Positions 41,870 to 51,965 of a DNA stretch of 64,000 nt are shown piece after piece (within the stretch, counting starts at the first letter, position 1; each line of letters opens with the position of its first letter). Under the pieces are notes generated by a model, which was not told the DNA's origin, ran no database searches, and worked only from the letters and a program-made list of their open reading frames with translations. The stretch is from positions 29,997,001 through 30,061,000 of the forward strand of contig JALGPY010000001.1 of assembly GCA_023055425.1 (NCBI GenBank). The letters run 5' to 3'. Origin of the DNA: Linanthus parryae. Lineage: Eukaryota > Streptophyta > Magnoliopsida > Ericales > Polemoniaceae. The position numbers and the translations under genes were made by a program.

Positions 41870-42633
41870 GAGTTCATTTACCCGACCAGAAGTTCCAGGG
41901 GTCCTTTGTCACCTGCGTCGCAGCCTCCCAGCGGCTTCAATCGCCGTCCACGACCCTCCTCCAGGGGCGAAGCCATGTAGGGGCACGGGGGGCACGTGCG
42001 CCCCTGACTCCCCCGAAAACACTAGGATACCCCTATATTTTTAGTCTTTTTTAGTTGTTTCTGTATTTAATATATACGTGTGCCCCCCCATACATGTCAC
42101 TGTTAGTACTTTGGTCCAGTGGTTAGGGGTTTTTCTTTCAAAGCATAGGTCCTGAGTTCAATTCTTGGCAAGAGCATATATATTTTTGGACAAAAAAAGA
42201 GTTCCAGTTCTTGGTAAAAGCATTTTTTTGCACAAAAAATGCATCCTATTTAATATACACAATTAACCCTTTAATTTTTCATAAGCACACAAAAAATCAT
42301 AGTATTTATAACACTAGCATAATTTTTTATTCATTAAAAATTTATACCCTCTCCTTAAAAAAAAAAAAAAAATTGTGCCCCCCTTCACCAAAATCCTGGC
42401 TCCGCCACTGCCCTCCTCGTCGCTCCCATGGCGTTGGCAACAGCTTCACCGCACCAAGCAACATGCTCCGTCGGCTACACCAACTCCCGTGGACAACATG
42501 GGCTTTTGAACGGACATGATGGAACTTGGGCTCGACACAAAATTGGGCTTCGTTCCTTGGGTGGTCATTCATCATCTTTAACTCATAATGGGGCTCTAGT
42601 AACACAACTTAGTCATCGTTTTTACTCTGTTTG
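41870..42633 (+). pseudogene. GC-rich coding-like fragment split by a hAT MITE
   Basis: The flanks of the MITE (41870-41961 and 42411-42633) form one GC-rich stretch with CCCTCCTC duplicated at the break. The right part opens with MALATASPHQATCSVGYTN and ends near IGLRSL...SLTHNGALV. The Ser/Thr/Ala-rich start resembles a plastid transit peptide. IGLR...LTHNG faintly recalls the N-terminus of granule-bound starch synthase, but this is too weak to assert. No downstream exon is found. Confidence 0.3.
41962..42410. mobile_element. hAT-type MITE, 449 bp, containing a tRNA-like segment
   Basis: Ends CAGGGGCGAAGCCA and TGGCTCCGCCACTG are imperfect inverted repeats flanked by an 8-bp duplication CCCTCCTC (41954-41961, 42411-42418). 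Inside, TGGTCCAGTGG (42112-42122) and GAGTTCAATTC (42154-42164) are spaced like Pol III A and B boxes. Confidence 0.88.
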
Positions 42634-42640
42634 ACCTCAC

Positions 42641-43046
42641 CTACTTAGGACCGCAACCACGCATATCAACAATTTTCCATACGATCCTCAAATAAACAGG
42701 ACAGTGATTTTGTCTTGAGGACAAGACGTTGGTCAATTGCGGAGAAGTTGATACCGGTCAATCGTATCTCATCGCTCGTAGTATCTATTTATATATTTAT
42801 TTATTTACTTATTTATTTAATTAATTATTAGTTAGTATTATTTAATTAGTTTAACTACTTATTTATATAATTTCATCGGGTTTTCTTTCAACGATTCTTT
42901 CCCGGATACGTCTCGTCGTTAGGTTAGATCAGTCTTTTCTGTTGAAGTCTTTGTTTTTTCACAATTTCCGATATCAATCGAAAAAGTAAAAAAGTTAATT
43001 GTGTTCAACGTGTTTTTGTGTGTAGAGATCCAGAGTGTCACGAATA
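42641..43046. other. Decayed gypsy-type LTR debris
   Basis: TTGTCTTGAGGACAAGAC (about 42710) is a sequence commonly found just before the 3' LTR of plant gypsy elements. The AT-rich stretch after it shares its layout and TTCTTTCCCG motif with 49980-50300. No frame remains. Class is inferred. Confidence 0.45.
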
Positions 43047-43303
43047 CCAGCCCGTCTCTGCTCTTTGTTACCATTTCATTTTTTTGACTCGTATCTGGGT
43101 CATTTTGACCGGGTGATTTGGATAGCAAAATAATAAAAAATATATGTATATTTTTTTCTACCGTATTATATAGCAACTTTTACTCAAGAACACCATGAAA
43201 AAATTATCAAAATATTACATTAGTTTGTTATTCAAATCACCGGGTCAAAGTGACTCAGCGAATAGTGACAAAAGTCAAATTGGAAACAGTGAGGAGTGAC
43301 CGG
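43047..43303. mobile_element. Stowaway-like MITE, family M1, upstream of the terpene synthase
   Basis: Long imperfect inverted repeats: TGGGTCATTTTGACCGGGTG on the left and CACCGGGTCAAAGTGACTCA on the right, with CCAGCCCGTC and GTGACCGG at the ends, flanked by TA (43045-43046, 43304-43305). It carries TTTTGACC (43103-43110) and GGTCAAA (43243-43249), both W-box matches, 320-470 bp before the start codon of the terpene synthase. Confidence 0.8.
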
Positions 43304-43393
43304 TAGCTCTAACCTGATACTTCCGGTATCAGTCATAACCAAACCATGAGAACACTGTATGACAAGATGTGTTTGTCCAAACAGTTTGGGCTC

Positions 43394-43432
43394 TAACAAA
43401 GATGACAGAAACCTAACAAAGATGACAGAACC
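43394..43432. repeat. Tandem 20-bp duplication in the terpene synthase upstream region
   Basis: TAACAAAGATGACAGAAACC is followed at once by TAACAAAGATGACAGAACC and then TAACAAA again. It lies about 60 bp before the TATA-like box. Confidence 0.85.
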
Positions 43433-43492
43433 TAACAAACTAAGCTATTGTACCTAATCTTCTCTCCCGTTTGGCGAGTTGCATGCTCAAGA

Positions 43493-43500
43493 CTATAAGA
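43493..43500 (+). promoter_or_regulatory. TATA-like box of the terpene synthase
   Basis: CTATAAGA lies 71-78 bp before the start codon, a plausible distance for a short leader. No other good TATA sequence is nearby. Function is inferred. Confidence 0.45.
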
Positions 43501-43570
43501 GAAAATTAAGGGAGACTACTTCACAGAGAAAAAAAACACACTTTTTCAGTATACTATCAACCCCAAAACA

Positions 43571-46500
43571 ATGTCGTCCCAAACATCATCAGCAGCAACT
43601 AGAGACACGCAGAACATTCGTCGTCCGCTAGCAAACTTCCCACCAACCGTTTGGAGAAAATTTCTCTTAGAGAATTCTTCAAACTCTATGGTAAAACTAC
43701 CTTGATTGCTTCAACTCTCAGAATTTCTTAGTTTTCAGTTATTAGTAATTGCAAAAGATATACATACATGTGTATATACACGTGTGATTGTTGCATGCCC
43801 TCACATCCTAGCCAACGATGTAAAAATAATTTTTTTTTCTGACAATTGTTGATTAAACGAATTAATTCTCCGTACCTAATTACTTATATGATTAAGATAC
43901 TTATCATGAATACATACAACTGTTTGATTAAGTAGGAACTTGATTCTCCCGTGGGAAAACAGTTTATGGAAATAAAAGAAATTGTGAGACAGATGATTAT
44001 TGATGATGTTACAGTGCTCAAGCCGCGTTCAGACAAACTACGCCTGATTGACGAAGTTCAACGCTTAGGCGTCTTTCACCATTTTGAAGACGCGATAGAA
44101 AATGAGCTGAAGAAGATCTACACAAGTCAGTGGAGCGACGACAAGGACAATGAAGACAATAAATTGGGCACTGTGGCACTTCAATTCAGATTACTCCGCC
44201 AACAAGGTTATCACGCTCCTAGTGGTACGTACGTTATCTGTGGGACATGTAAATATTACACACCCGTTATTTTAGTCTTTTTTAGAGAATTTAATTATTT
44301 AGCGGACATGACATCATTATATCCACACTAACATTTTGTCGGGTCAATTACTTGAATACCCTAATTTTCGTAGCTCTGTACTTTTTCAGGACTAATTAAA
44401 GGATCATTACACTCTCATCAACTTTTTTATCAAGTCATTGACTTGAAAACCACAACATTTTAACTGTTTGATGATGTCACTCTACTTATTAAGGGTAAAT
44501 TATTGAAATTACAATTAATATTTTGTTTTCTTGCATGAACTTTTGCAGATGTATTTAGCAAGTTCAAAGACGGCTCCGGAAACTTCAAAAGTTCATTGAT
44601 TTGTGATATTCCTGGCATGCTATGTTTATACGAGGCATCACATCTCAGCATACCCGGTGAAGATATCCTAGACGAAGCTCTAGCTTTCACTTCTTTCCAC
44701 CTCAAAGGCATCTTACCTTATTTAAAGGATGACCTAAAAGATCAAGTTTCGCGTGCCCTTAACAGGCCGATCCTCAAGGAGTTGCCAAGACTAGAGGCAA
44801 TCAACTTCTTATCGTTATATGACAAGGACGACTCACACAATAAGACTCTGCTCAAGTTTGCAAAACTGGATTACAACAACTTGCAGTCAATGCACCAGAA
44901 AGAGCTCGGTGAATATTTGAAGTTAGTAGCTAGACACCATCTTCTTTAAATGATTGAACAGCTTATACTTTAGTCAAGTCTATTTTGTTTGTTAATCTTT
45001 GTGGTTGATGAACTGTGAGCGCGGGCGTAGGTGGTGGGAAGAGATAGATTGCGAGCAAAGGCTTCCTTTTGTAAGAGACAGAGTGATGGAGGCCTACTTC
45101 TGGAACTTGGGAGTCTACTTTGAACCAAAGTATTCCAATGCGAGAATGATAAGCGCCAAAGTAATGGGAACTATTTCGATCATAGATGATACCTACGACG
45201 CCTATGGAACAGTTGAAGAACTTGACCTCTTTACTGAAGCAGTTGAAAGGTTTTTGATACGGTTTCCACAATTGATTTGTTGAATCTCTAACAATATTCA
45301 TATGTTAAAAGTATAATCTTACCAATCACTACAACTTATGCTTATTTTGTATAAATAAACATGTATCAGGTGGTCGCCGAGCTGCACAGAATCACTTCCT
45401 GAGTACATGCAACTAATATACACTGTACTACTGGACGCTTACACCGAAGCTGAAAAGAAAATCAAACAAGAAAGGTCATTCTGCATTCACTATGCAAAGG
45501 AAATGGTAATGAATACTTTGCATTTTTTTCCTCCGTGCTTAAGGGCACTATTTAAAAATATGGGTCTTAATATAAAGGGTAAAAGACACTGATCACCCCT
45601 GGGTTTAGGGAAAAATCCACAGACCACCTCTGGGTTTTGGACAAAGACACTCCACACCTACTTAACGGAATATTCCGTGGACACTGAGCACCCTTCTGTT
45701 ATGTTCCGTTAGAAAAGTGCTTGACTGAATAATTTTCGGACGATATTGCCCTTGTATAATTTTTTGAACTTTTTTACTCATTTCATCATCAAGAACACCA
45801 AGCCTAGAACATCAAGAACACCAACAAATTCTCAATAAATCATAATACGATTGAGTTTTTCTACAACAACAACATCCACAACAACAACATAAAAGGATTG
45901 CCACCACACTGTTGAAATCGATTCTTCATTGGGACTAAACTATAGTAAGGCAGAGTAATATTTCAAAAAAAAAAAGTAAGGCAAAGTAACAATTTCTCAT
46001 AATAGATCACACAGGTCAAAACACATGGATAAAAGAGACCTGGCAATCAAAACCTTTGGATCTGCTAACACAGAGCAAAAAGAAGAAAGAAGAAGACAAG
46101 GAAGAAGAAGAGAAAGGTGTCGCCGCAAATCTCTCTCTCAGTTCCAAGTCGAACCCGCTACTGGAGAAGCAAGCCGACCCCCTCGCCGCAGATCTCTCTC
46201 TCAATTCCGCCCTCTTCTCCGATCTACAGAAGAACGACACCTCCTCTGCTGAAGGACGTTGTCCTACGGTCGAACCTGCCACTGCAGAAGAACGACACCT
46301 CCTCTGATGCAGATCTCTCTCTCCCCCTCTTCTCCGATCTTCTCTCTCAGGCTTCACTTCTCTCTATTTCTCTCTCGATGATTATCAGATCTTCACGATC
46401 TTGTAGGAGATGAGAGGCGCTGGGTCTGTAATGAGGAGGGATGGTTTGGAGAGAGAGGTGATTGACAGTGATTCTCCACGGCGGGAGCCCGCCGTTGGCC

Positions 46501-49500
46501 CGGAGTCTGAGCAGCGGCCGACGAATTTCAGGTCGTCCCTAGCCGCCGCCACTACCCACTGCACGGATCTATGTGTAGATCTTGTAGTCGAAGGTGAAGA
46601 AGATGAAGAAGAACCCATTCTCTTGGGTGGGTTTCTTACGAATCAGGGGAGTTGAGGAGAGAGAGGCATGTGTGTTGGTATTGGTGTTGATGAAAATGAA
46701 GTAGGGGGCTGTGATTTGGTTGTTTCTGGTGTTGGATGGAGGAGAGGGAGGGAGGCAGGCGCTGTGAGAGAAAAAGGGGAAGAGAGAGAGAGGGGAATTA
46801 GGGTTAGAATGAGGGTTGATACTATATATAGATGTAATTCTGTTACAAAGTTAAGGACATGATTGTATTTTCCACACAACCGTTAGCGTCTGTCAGTTAC
46901 AGGGGTGCGGAGTGTCTTTATCCAAAACCCAGAGGTGGTCTGTGGGTTTTATCCAAACCCAGGGGTGGTAAGTGTCTTTATGTGTCGTGGTGTATTTTTT
47001 TTAAACAATTTTGTGGGATATGCCATAATTATTTTAAATTTCTAGAAATTTTATCTGCCACGATAAAAAATTATAAAGTTTGTTGGCCATTTCAAAATTA
47101 TAAGATACTACAAAAAACGTTTGGGGTCATAACTAAACATAAAGGTCTTTTTTTGCAAGAACAAAATATAAAGGCTTACCAGTCTGTCCCAGCTCTTTCT
47201 TCCCAATTTGACTTTTGTCATTATTCACTGCGTCACTTTGACTCGGTGATTTGAATAGTAAACCGATGTAATTTTTTTGATAATTTTTTCTTGGTGATGT
47301 AGAATAAAAGGTGCTTTGTAATAAGGTGAAAAAATTATCAAAAAATCGTATTATTTTGCTATTCAAATCACTCGGTCAAAGTGACCCAGATACGAGTCAA
47401 AAAAGTCAGATGAGAAGAAAGAATTGGGACGGACTGGTAATTACTTAACGCATACTTTCAGTATATCGAAACTAACACATTGCATTCTCCAATTTTAAAA
47501 TAAGCTTATTGCAACTTCCATTTGTAATAAATCATACTTGCTGAAACTTGTAAAAAAATCCGTCCAATATTTAACGGAGTACTCCGTTAGTTGACAACCA
47601 AGTCCATTTTTTCGGATAAAACAGTCCATCAAATGAATTTATGACCCGTAACATCCATATTGCCGCTAACTAGCCCAGATTTTTGCGCGCCGCCACCTCC
47701 ACCCACAACCGCATCCCCCAATCAAACCCAGAACTTTCATCGCCTATCAATCAAACCCCTGCCCACAGCCCATCATCGCCACCTTTCTATCAGCCCACAG
47801 CCATCAACCATCACCGCCTACACCACAGAACCTCCATGGCTACAGTCACAGGCGTCTAAGTCCCTCTCACTTGCTACGATTACTACCCAACCTGCACCAG
47901 GAGAACCCAGAAATAGGAGCCCCGATAACAACCCCTGAATCACCATCGGTCATATACAGACCAACTACCCTCCACCTTAGTCCTCTCTCTCCCCGCTCTC
48001 TTCTTCGTCCTTACAAATCGCTGCAACCAGATCGACCCCCTCATAAGCCCACCGATTCATCATAATGAGAACAGAGGACCCCAATAATAACACCTACCAA
48101 TTTGAGAAATCAACCCACCAAATCAAACTTCATTTCTGGGGCGTTTTTCCAGATCAAACGCCATTTCAAGAGGAATGATTCGACTACTTCTTCATTGGAG
48201 AAATCGATCTCAGAGAGGGAGGCATAGACTAGAAAGACGGGAGAGACAAACGTGGTTCAACTATTCAGGCAGAGAATAGAGAATCTACACAAAAAATTGT
48301 TTGGTAAACTCCGTATAAAATTTGCTGTGGAAAAGCTCTTTTGAGTTTTGACATTATGTGTTTGGTAATTAGTTCTTTACACTTTTTATTAATGTCAAAA
48401 CGACCATCTCAGACATGATATAGTATATAGCACTATTACAATAAAATATTATTAATATTTATTAATGGATAATGATGTCAAACCATAAATTAATCAAAAA
48501 ACAGGTTGTAGAAAGCAATCCCTCCCCTGCTTTTCAAAAGCTGTTGTGGGGAAGCAGTTGTTTTTTAGAAAGCAGAAAAATAAAACTTTACCAAACACAA
48601 AAATGTTACTTTTGAATTCAAGAAGCAGCGTTTCTTAAAAGCAAAAACATTACCAAACGGGCTCTGAGAAGAGAGAGAGGACAGAGAGGGATGAACAAAG
48701 GCGGAAGAGAAAAACATGTTCTTGTCATCTTTCTATCAGCATCCATATCTTCATCATTTTTTTGTTATTCTTTGTTATCTTTTTGTGTATTACCACTTTT
48801 ACCCTCAACATATGGATGTAGTTTGGATTTATATTTTTTATCAGTTTTAACAAGTAGGGTTTATTATAAATGGAGGATGCAATGTGTTAGTTTTGGTATA
48901 CTGAGAGTATGCGTTAAGAAATTAAATACAAAACGTCCACATTAAAATGTGTGTGTAACATACACCGCTCCATCTTATTAAAAACAACTAGATTTGTTAT
49001 ATTTGTATACATGATGTTTAATTCGTGAGTCCTACAATTAATTCCAGATGAAGAAGGTATGTCGCGCCTTCTTTCGTGAAGCGGAATGGCGTAGTGAAGG
49101 TTATATCCCAACCATGGAAGAGTACATGGAAAACGCACTAGTATCGTCTGGTTACCCTATGTTGATAGCCAATAGTTTCATCGGAATGGAGGAAACCGCT
49201 AATAAGGAAGCATTCGAATGGATCTCAAAAGTTCCCCCAATTGCTATAGCTTCGGCTAAAATTTGTCGACTCATGAATGATATTGTAGCCCACGAGGTAA
49301 TTTGACTTCCCCCCTTTCTTAACTTTTTAGTTAGTTTTCTGTTACACGGTGAAGAATGTTTTGTTCATGAAATAGATAAATACGATTGTACAGTGGACCG
49401 TGACAATGTAAGAGAATTAAGGTTGTGAGTCAAGAAGATGTCTAATTAGCGAGAATATTATTTAAGATGATCCATCTAGCATTTTAGTTATATCTGACTA

Positions 49501-49827
49501 ATCGTCTTTACCTTATGTATATAAATTCTGCAGTTTGAGCAACAGAGAGAACATGTTGCTTCAGCAGTCGAATGCTATATGAAACAGCATGCAACTTCAG
49601 AGGAACAAGCAGTTGGCTTATTGCATAAGCAAATTGCAGATAGTTGGAAAAACTTGAACAAAGGCATGCTCAAGCCTCATGTTGTTCACCGACAACTTCT
49701 CACTCGTGTCCTTAACTTTTCCCGTGTGATTGATGTCATTTACAAAGATGAAGATCGATACACAAACTCGCACCTGCTCAAGGGACAAATTACCTCACTG
49801 ATGATCATTCCCATGAGAATTGAATAA
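43571..49827 (+). CDS. TPS-a type sesquiterpene synthase, 559 aa
   Basis: Seven exons (43571-43690, 43936-44224, 44549-44921, 45031-45249, 45370-45505, 49048-49296, 49534-49827) sum to 1,680 nt with all phases compatible, the usual class III TPS plan. No transit peptide precedes R18-P19-x8-W28, so the enzyme is probably cytosolic and acts on farnesyl diphosphate. Visible motifs: LPFVRDRV (RxR, 276-278), [10 protein letters not shown] (DDxxD, 313-317), [21 protein letters not shown] and [12 protein letters not shown]. The second metal motif reads NDIVAHEFE (456-464), with Ala460 where (N/D)Dxx(S/T)xxxE has Ser/Thr; Asn456 and Glu464 remain. This could lower or alter activity. Intron 5 is 3,542 bp because of transposon insertions; the others are 109-324 bp. 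The product cannot be predicted. Confidence 0.95.
45577..46980. mobile_element. Mutator-like element (Pack-MULE type) C in TPS intron 5
   Basis: Left end GGGTAAAAGACACTGATCAC and right end complements share CCACAGACCACCTCTGGGTT and AAGACACTCC-CACC. It is the same terminal family as elements A and B, but the last bases of the right end are changed (GTGTCTTTATG instead of GTGTCTTTTACCC) and no 9-bp duplication is seen. The interior has GC-rich, GA/CT-rich sequence (46060-46660) with short frames on both strands, resembling a promoter and first exon; the donor is not recognised. Confidence 0.8.
47179..47437. mobile_element. Stowaway-like MITE, family M1, in TPS intron 5
   Basis: Termini CCAGTCTGTCCCAGCTCTTT and GAATTGGGACGGACTGG are inverted; inner arms contain CACTTTGACTCGGTGATTTG and CAAATCACTCGGTCAAAGTG. 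It is flanked by TA on both sides (47177-47178, 47438-47439). Confidence 0.88.
47440..48295. other. Pro/Ser/Thr-rich non-genic segment in TPS intron 5
   Basis: A CCA/CCT-rich stretch at 47680-48070 opens two overlapping frames of low complexity. It may be further captured first-exon sequence, but no boundaries or family are visible. AACGGAGTACTCCGTTAG near 47572 is a perfect 18-bp palindrome. Confidence 0.4.
48296..48668. mobile_element. hAT-like MITE in TPS intron 5
   Basis: Starts TTGTTTGGTAAACTCCG and ends ACATTACCAAACGGGCTC, with GTTTGGTAA/TTACCAAAC inverted ends and a hAT-like AT-rich interior similar to the repeats at 28256-28930. Ends are approximate. Confidence 0.6.
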
Positions 49828-49830
49828 CTC

Positions 49831-49971
<141 letters not shown>

Positions 49972-49979
49972 GCTGCTGT

Positions 49980-50645
49980 GATACTGGTCAACCTATCCAA
50001 CGCACCGTGACGTCAAGCATCAAGTTGATTAATTATTTAGTTATTCTAATTCGACGTTAGTGATTAAATATCTTATTTCGTAATTTAGTTGAATTAGTGG
50101 ATCGGGTTTTGTTGTTGGTTCTTTCCCGACCCGTAGAGTCGAACCATCTAGGTTAGAGTTACGAGTCTAGCTTCATTTATAGTCTTGTCCGTCCTTTTTT
50201 GAAAATCATCAATCAAATATTCAAGAGTTTAGTTGTTTGTTACATGTGATTTGTGTGTGTGGAGAACGATAGCTTCTCAAATTTCTATCAACGTGTGGAG
50301 ATCGTAGCTTCTCGAATTGCTACACGATAGGAATACTCTATTAATTGGTGCTTTCGTTGAGCTTCACCATCCTCAAATGGTGAGACGAATGATGTGTTTC
50401 TCAAACAGCTACGGGAGAAGATCAACGAAAATTTGGAAGGGTTCGAATCCAAAATCGATGCCATGTTTGACAGAATCGATGCACGACTGCCTCTTCCACC
50501 TCCTCCACCAAGGCCGCTGTCGCAGAGCAAGACAACCAGCAGCAGCACGGACCCTTGTACCGATGGTCCCACAACCTCTACACCTGCCGTCGCATAGGGA
50601 AAAACCATTTACGACCAACCTCAGGTCCTCAATCAGCCGCCGAAA
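49980..50645 (+). pseudogene. Gypsy-type LTR end and gag start, remnant
   Basis: The LTR-like stretch (about 49980-50335) ends with TGTGTGGAGA repeats. ATTGGTGCTTTCGTTGAG at 50343 follows, a sequence seen at the LTR/gag junction of many plant gypsy elements. A gag-like frame then reads FLKQLREKINENLEGFESKI with DRIDARLP and a Pro-rich run (50394-50597). It is cut at 50645 by the next LTR. Confidence 0.55.
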
Positions 50646-51965
50646 TGTTAGAATAAGTGCCCTAGAGGCAATCTATATTTAGTATGAACGATGTTTTGGC
50701 TAGAATATTCATTTATTAATTGTGATATTTAATATAATGAAGTCCTTAGATACAATGTGTTGTTTATATTAAATATCCCCAGTCCATTATATTGGTTAAT
50801 AGGACGATCAAATATAGACTAGTATGTGTAGATTGATATGGAGATATCAAGTCTAACACATGGGAATGCATTAGGAGTAATGGCATACTGGATTGACCTA
50901 CGACGGGAAGGATACATTAGATTATGCCAAAGTCACAATCGCTTCTCGTAGTGCCAATAATATTGTAATCCACAGACTTGAAGTCACTATATAGTCTAGT
51001 TGTGGAATATCATGCTTTGATGTTATCCAACATTGCGCCTTAACCGGGAAACTATAAAGATAGCTATCGGGCATGATAGGAAGCAAGCTTAGACATCATA
51101 GTGACGTAGAGAGGAATTTTCCCTCCCACATAATGGGAGTAAATATCCATGGCCACTTGAGGGATGGTGCTTATTGAATGTCTGGCCAGACTCAGATAAA
51201 TCAATATGGATATATTGATGTTATCTGCTTCCATAAGCATATTCCCAGGATCGAGAAACTATGGATTGGATATACGAGTGTGACTATTATGTCTCGTGTC
51301 TAATCCGGATATGGAGACAAAGGGATAATACAATATGTGATATTGGGCACGAGGTTTGTCGGGATCACTGACTTATTTATATTAGTTGGGTGGCATGGAT
51401 GTGTTGCTAGACATCGCTCCATGTTAGTAATAAGATACTACCAACTCAGTAGAAACCTATGGGGTCACACGCCGGATGGATTAAATTGGATATAAGTATT
51501 GAACTAATTAATAAAAGGAACATAACACAACCACAAGCAAACTTAGTAGGACTAATTTGCAAGTGGGCTAATCCATATAAGGACATGATTAGTACTGGGG
51601 CCTTTATGTAGTTAATAAAGAGTTATGACTATATAAAGGGGCTCGAGCTTGTTATTTCTCTAAGTGAGTCATTATTGAGAGAACATAACAAAGAAAGAGA
51701 GAGTGAGACATGACAAGGAGGTTCGGCCCCCCTTGCTCGTCCGCCCCCTTGGAGCCGTCGGCCTCCATTTGGCCGCGCCTCCTCCTCGGTTCGCGTGATC
51801 TTCTTCCTCCTTATTCTGTTGCTAGCACACCTCGGAGAGAAGGAATTCAATCAAGAATCCAAGTTGTGGATATTCATAGAGACGACGCCACAATTCTTCG
51901 TGTGATCTCCCAAACCAAGTGTGCACAAGAGATTCCGGCAGGGAGAACTCTGTGTACACCGAGAG
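50646..51965 (+). repeat. Copia-like LTR (solo or truncated)
   Basis: It starts TGTTAGAATAAGTGCCCTAG, a common plant copia-type LTR opening. It has a TATA box (CTATATAAAGG, about 51630) and transcript leader-like sequence (51660-51850). No primer binding site or copia gag/pol follows, so it is a solo LTR or a broken element. The right end is approximate (near CTCTGTGTACACC). Confidence 0.55.

Noticed and set aside
42427..42633. Granule-bound starch synthase N-terminus
   Set aside because: Only a few residues (IGLR, LTHNG) recall that family and no downstream exon exists; kept as an unnamed fragment.
43571..49827. Terpene synthase as a pseudogene because of the 3.5-kb intron and transposons
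   Set aside because: All seven exons are open, splice sites are canonical and phases match over 559 codons; only one active-site residue is unusual.
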